From contig NZ_JALNMJ010000013.1 in the NCBI RefSeq assembly GCF_023156505.1, positions 62,001 through 126,000 on the forward strand: a stretch of 64,000 bases of DNA, in the 5' to 3' direction. Below the pieces are notes generated by a model. It saw only the letters and a list, made by a program, of their open reading frames with translations, searched no databases and had not been told where the DNA came from. Shown here piece by piece: positions 63,649-64,000 of the stretch (position 1 is the first letter of the stretch; each line of letters opens with the position of its first letter). Both the position numbers and the translations under genes were made by a program. The stretch comes from Roseibium sediminicola (GTDB taxonomy: Bacteria; Pseudomonadota; Alphaproteobacteria; Rhizobiales; Stappiaceae).

Positions 63649-64000
63649 ATGACAGCATCGTCTCCCCACACCCAACTTGACGGCCCGCGCCTTGCCCCAG
63701 CCTCCGGAAAGCAAGCCCGGCAGCTGGTCGTGATCCTGCATGGGTATGGCGCGGACGGGGCTGACCTGATCGACCTGGGCCGCGCCTGGCAGGGCCAGCT
63801 GCCCGATGCCGCCTTCATCGCCCCGGACGCGCCGGAAGGATTGCCCTTCGAAGCCCTGGGTGGACGGCAATGGTTTGCGCTGGAGGAAAGAACTCCGAAC
63901 GAATACCGGATCGGCGCGGAGGCGGCACAGCCCGTGCTGGACCGGTTTTTGGAGAATGAACTGGCCGCGCTCGGCCTTGATGAGCGTTCCCTTGCCCTTG
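63649..64000 (+). CDS. Phospholipase/carboxylesterase family protein, N-terminal part (runs off the window)
   Basis: The first 117 codons of an alpha/beta hydrolase of the phospholipase/carboxylesterase (YpfH/carboxylesterase II) family. Seen are RQLVVILHGYGADGADLIDLG (oxyanion-hole HGxGxxG region), PDAAFIAPDAPEGLP and RQWFALEE. The nucleophile GFSQG motif would lie beyond the window end. The ATG follows the repeat element by one base, and the only plausible ribosome site (GAGG) is inside the element's terminus. Confidence 0.85.
   Translation, partial: MTASSPHTQLDGPRLAPASGKQARQLVVILHGYGADGADLIDLGRAWQGQLPDAAFIAPDAPEGLPFEALGGRQWFALEERTPNEYRIGAEAAQPVLDRFLENELAALGLDERSLAL

Overview
The window is a high-GC chromosomal segment of a heterotrophic alphaproteobacterium. 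The gene set points to the Rhizobiales side and best fits the Roseibium/Labrenzia (Stappiaceae) group: Flp/Tad pilus genes, MaoC-PTA/AckA, PutA without a DNA-binding domain beside an Lrp-type regulator, mgsA-glk, a DUF1688-upp pair, and alphaproteobacterial palindromic repeats. The genus is an inference; there is no rRNA gene to anchor it. About 55 protein genes are called and they are densely packed. I saw no tRNA, rRNA, CRISPR array, prophage or complete insertion sequence.

Layout. 1-2.7 kb: two arms of a Tad/Flp pilus locus, with flp and cpaA on the minus strand and a secretin-N-domain protein plus two TadE-like pseudopilins on the plus strand. 2.9-5.5 kb: acetyl-phosphate/acetate module (MaoC-PTA, AckA). 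5.7-12.6 kb: PhnD-like binding protein, HAD phosphatase, histone-deacetylase-fold amidohydrolase, and a minus-strand sugar cluster (galM, phosphohexomutase, retropepsin-like protease, ribokinase). 12.9-14.8 kb: upp and a DUF1688 (URC4-like) gene, followed by an MFS transporter.

16.4-28.9 kb is the functional centre: one long minus-strand nucleoside operon. It begins with a SorC/DeoR-type regulator, then two tandem BMP-type nucleoside-binding proteins, an ABC ATPase with two domains and two permeases, then cdd, purine nucleoside phosphorylase, deoC, deoA, deoB and add. Together these import nucleosides, deaminate and phosphorolyse them, and feed ribose-5-P, glyceraldehyde-3-P and acetaldehyde into central metabolism. 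The acetate module and the ribokinase nearby could connect to it.

29-35 kb: a secreted von Willebrand A protein (DUF1194) behind a convincing sigma-54 promoter, mgsA-glk, and hrpB. 35.3-36.2 kb: an AT-richer orphan secreted protein. 36.4-40.1 kb: putA and its divergent Lrp-type regulator. 40.2-43.8 kb: a YnjBCD-type ABC importer. 44.2-44.9 kb: bfr/bfd, with a bacterioferritin that has lost its heme ligand. 45-49.5 kb: SDR, chemoreceptor and rRNA methyltransferase. 50.1-55.3 kb: RND efflux pair with a divergent TetR regulator and a palindromic operator. 55.4-64 kb: TrmH-type methyltransferase, YeeZ-like protein, 1-Cys peroxiredoxin, YtoQ, cold-shock protein, TPR-methyltransferase, a B12-dependent radical SAM protein (HpnP-like), an MFS exporter and the start of a carboxylesterase.

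Between genes there are several repeat families. Most notable are two 268-bp elements with terminal inverted repeats (5476-5743 and 63380-63647) and a shorter relative (30745-30972); in the 268-bp copies the element ends supply the stop codons of the flanking genes. Palindromic GTCATCCTGAGGA-type repeats and other inverted repeats mostly sit at the 3' ends of genes, often between convergent ones.
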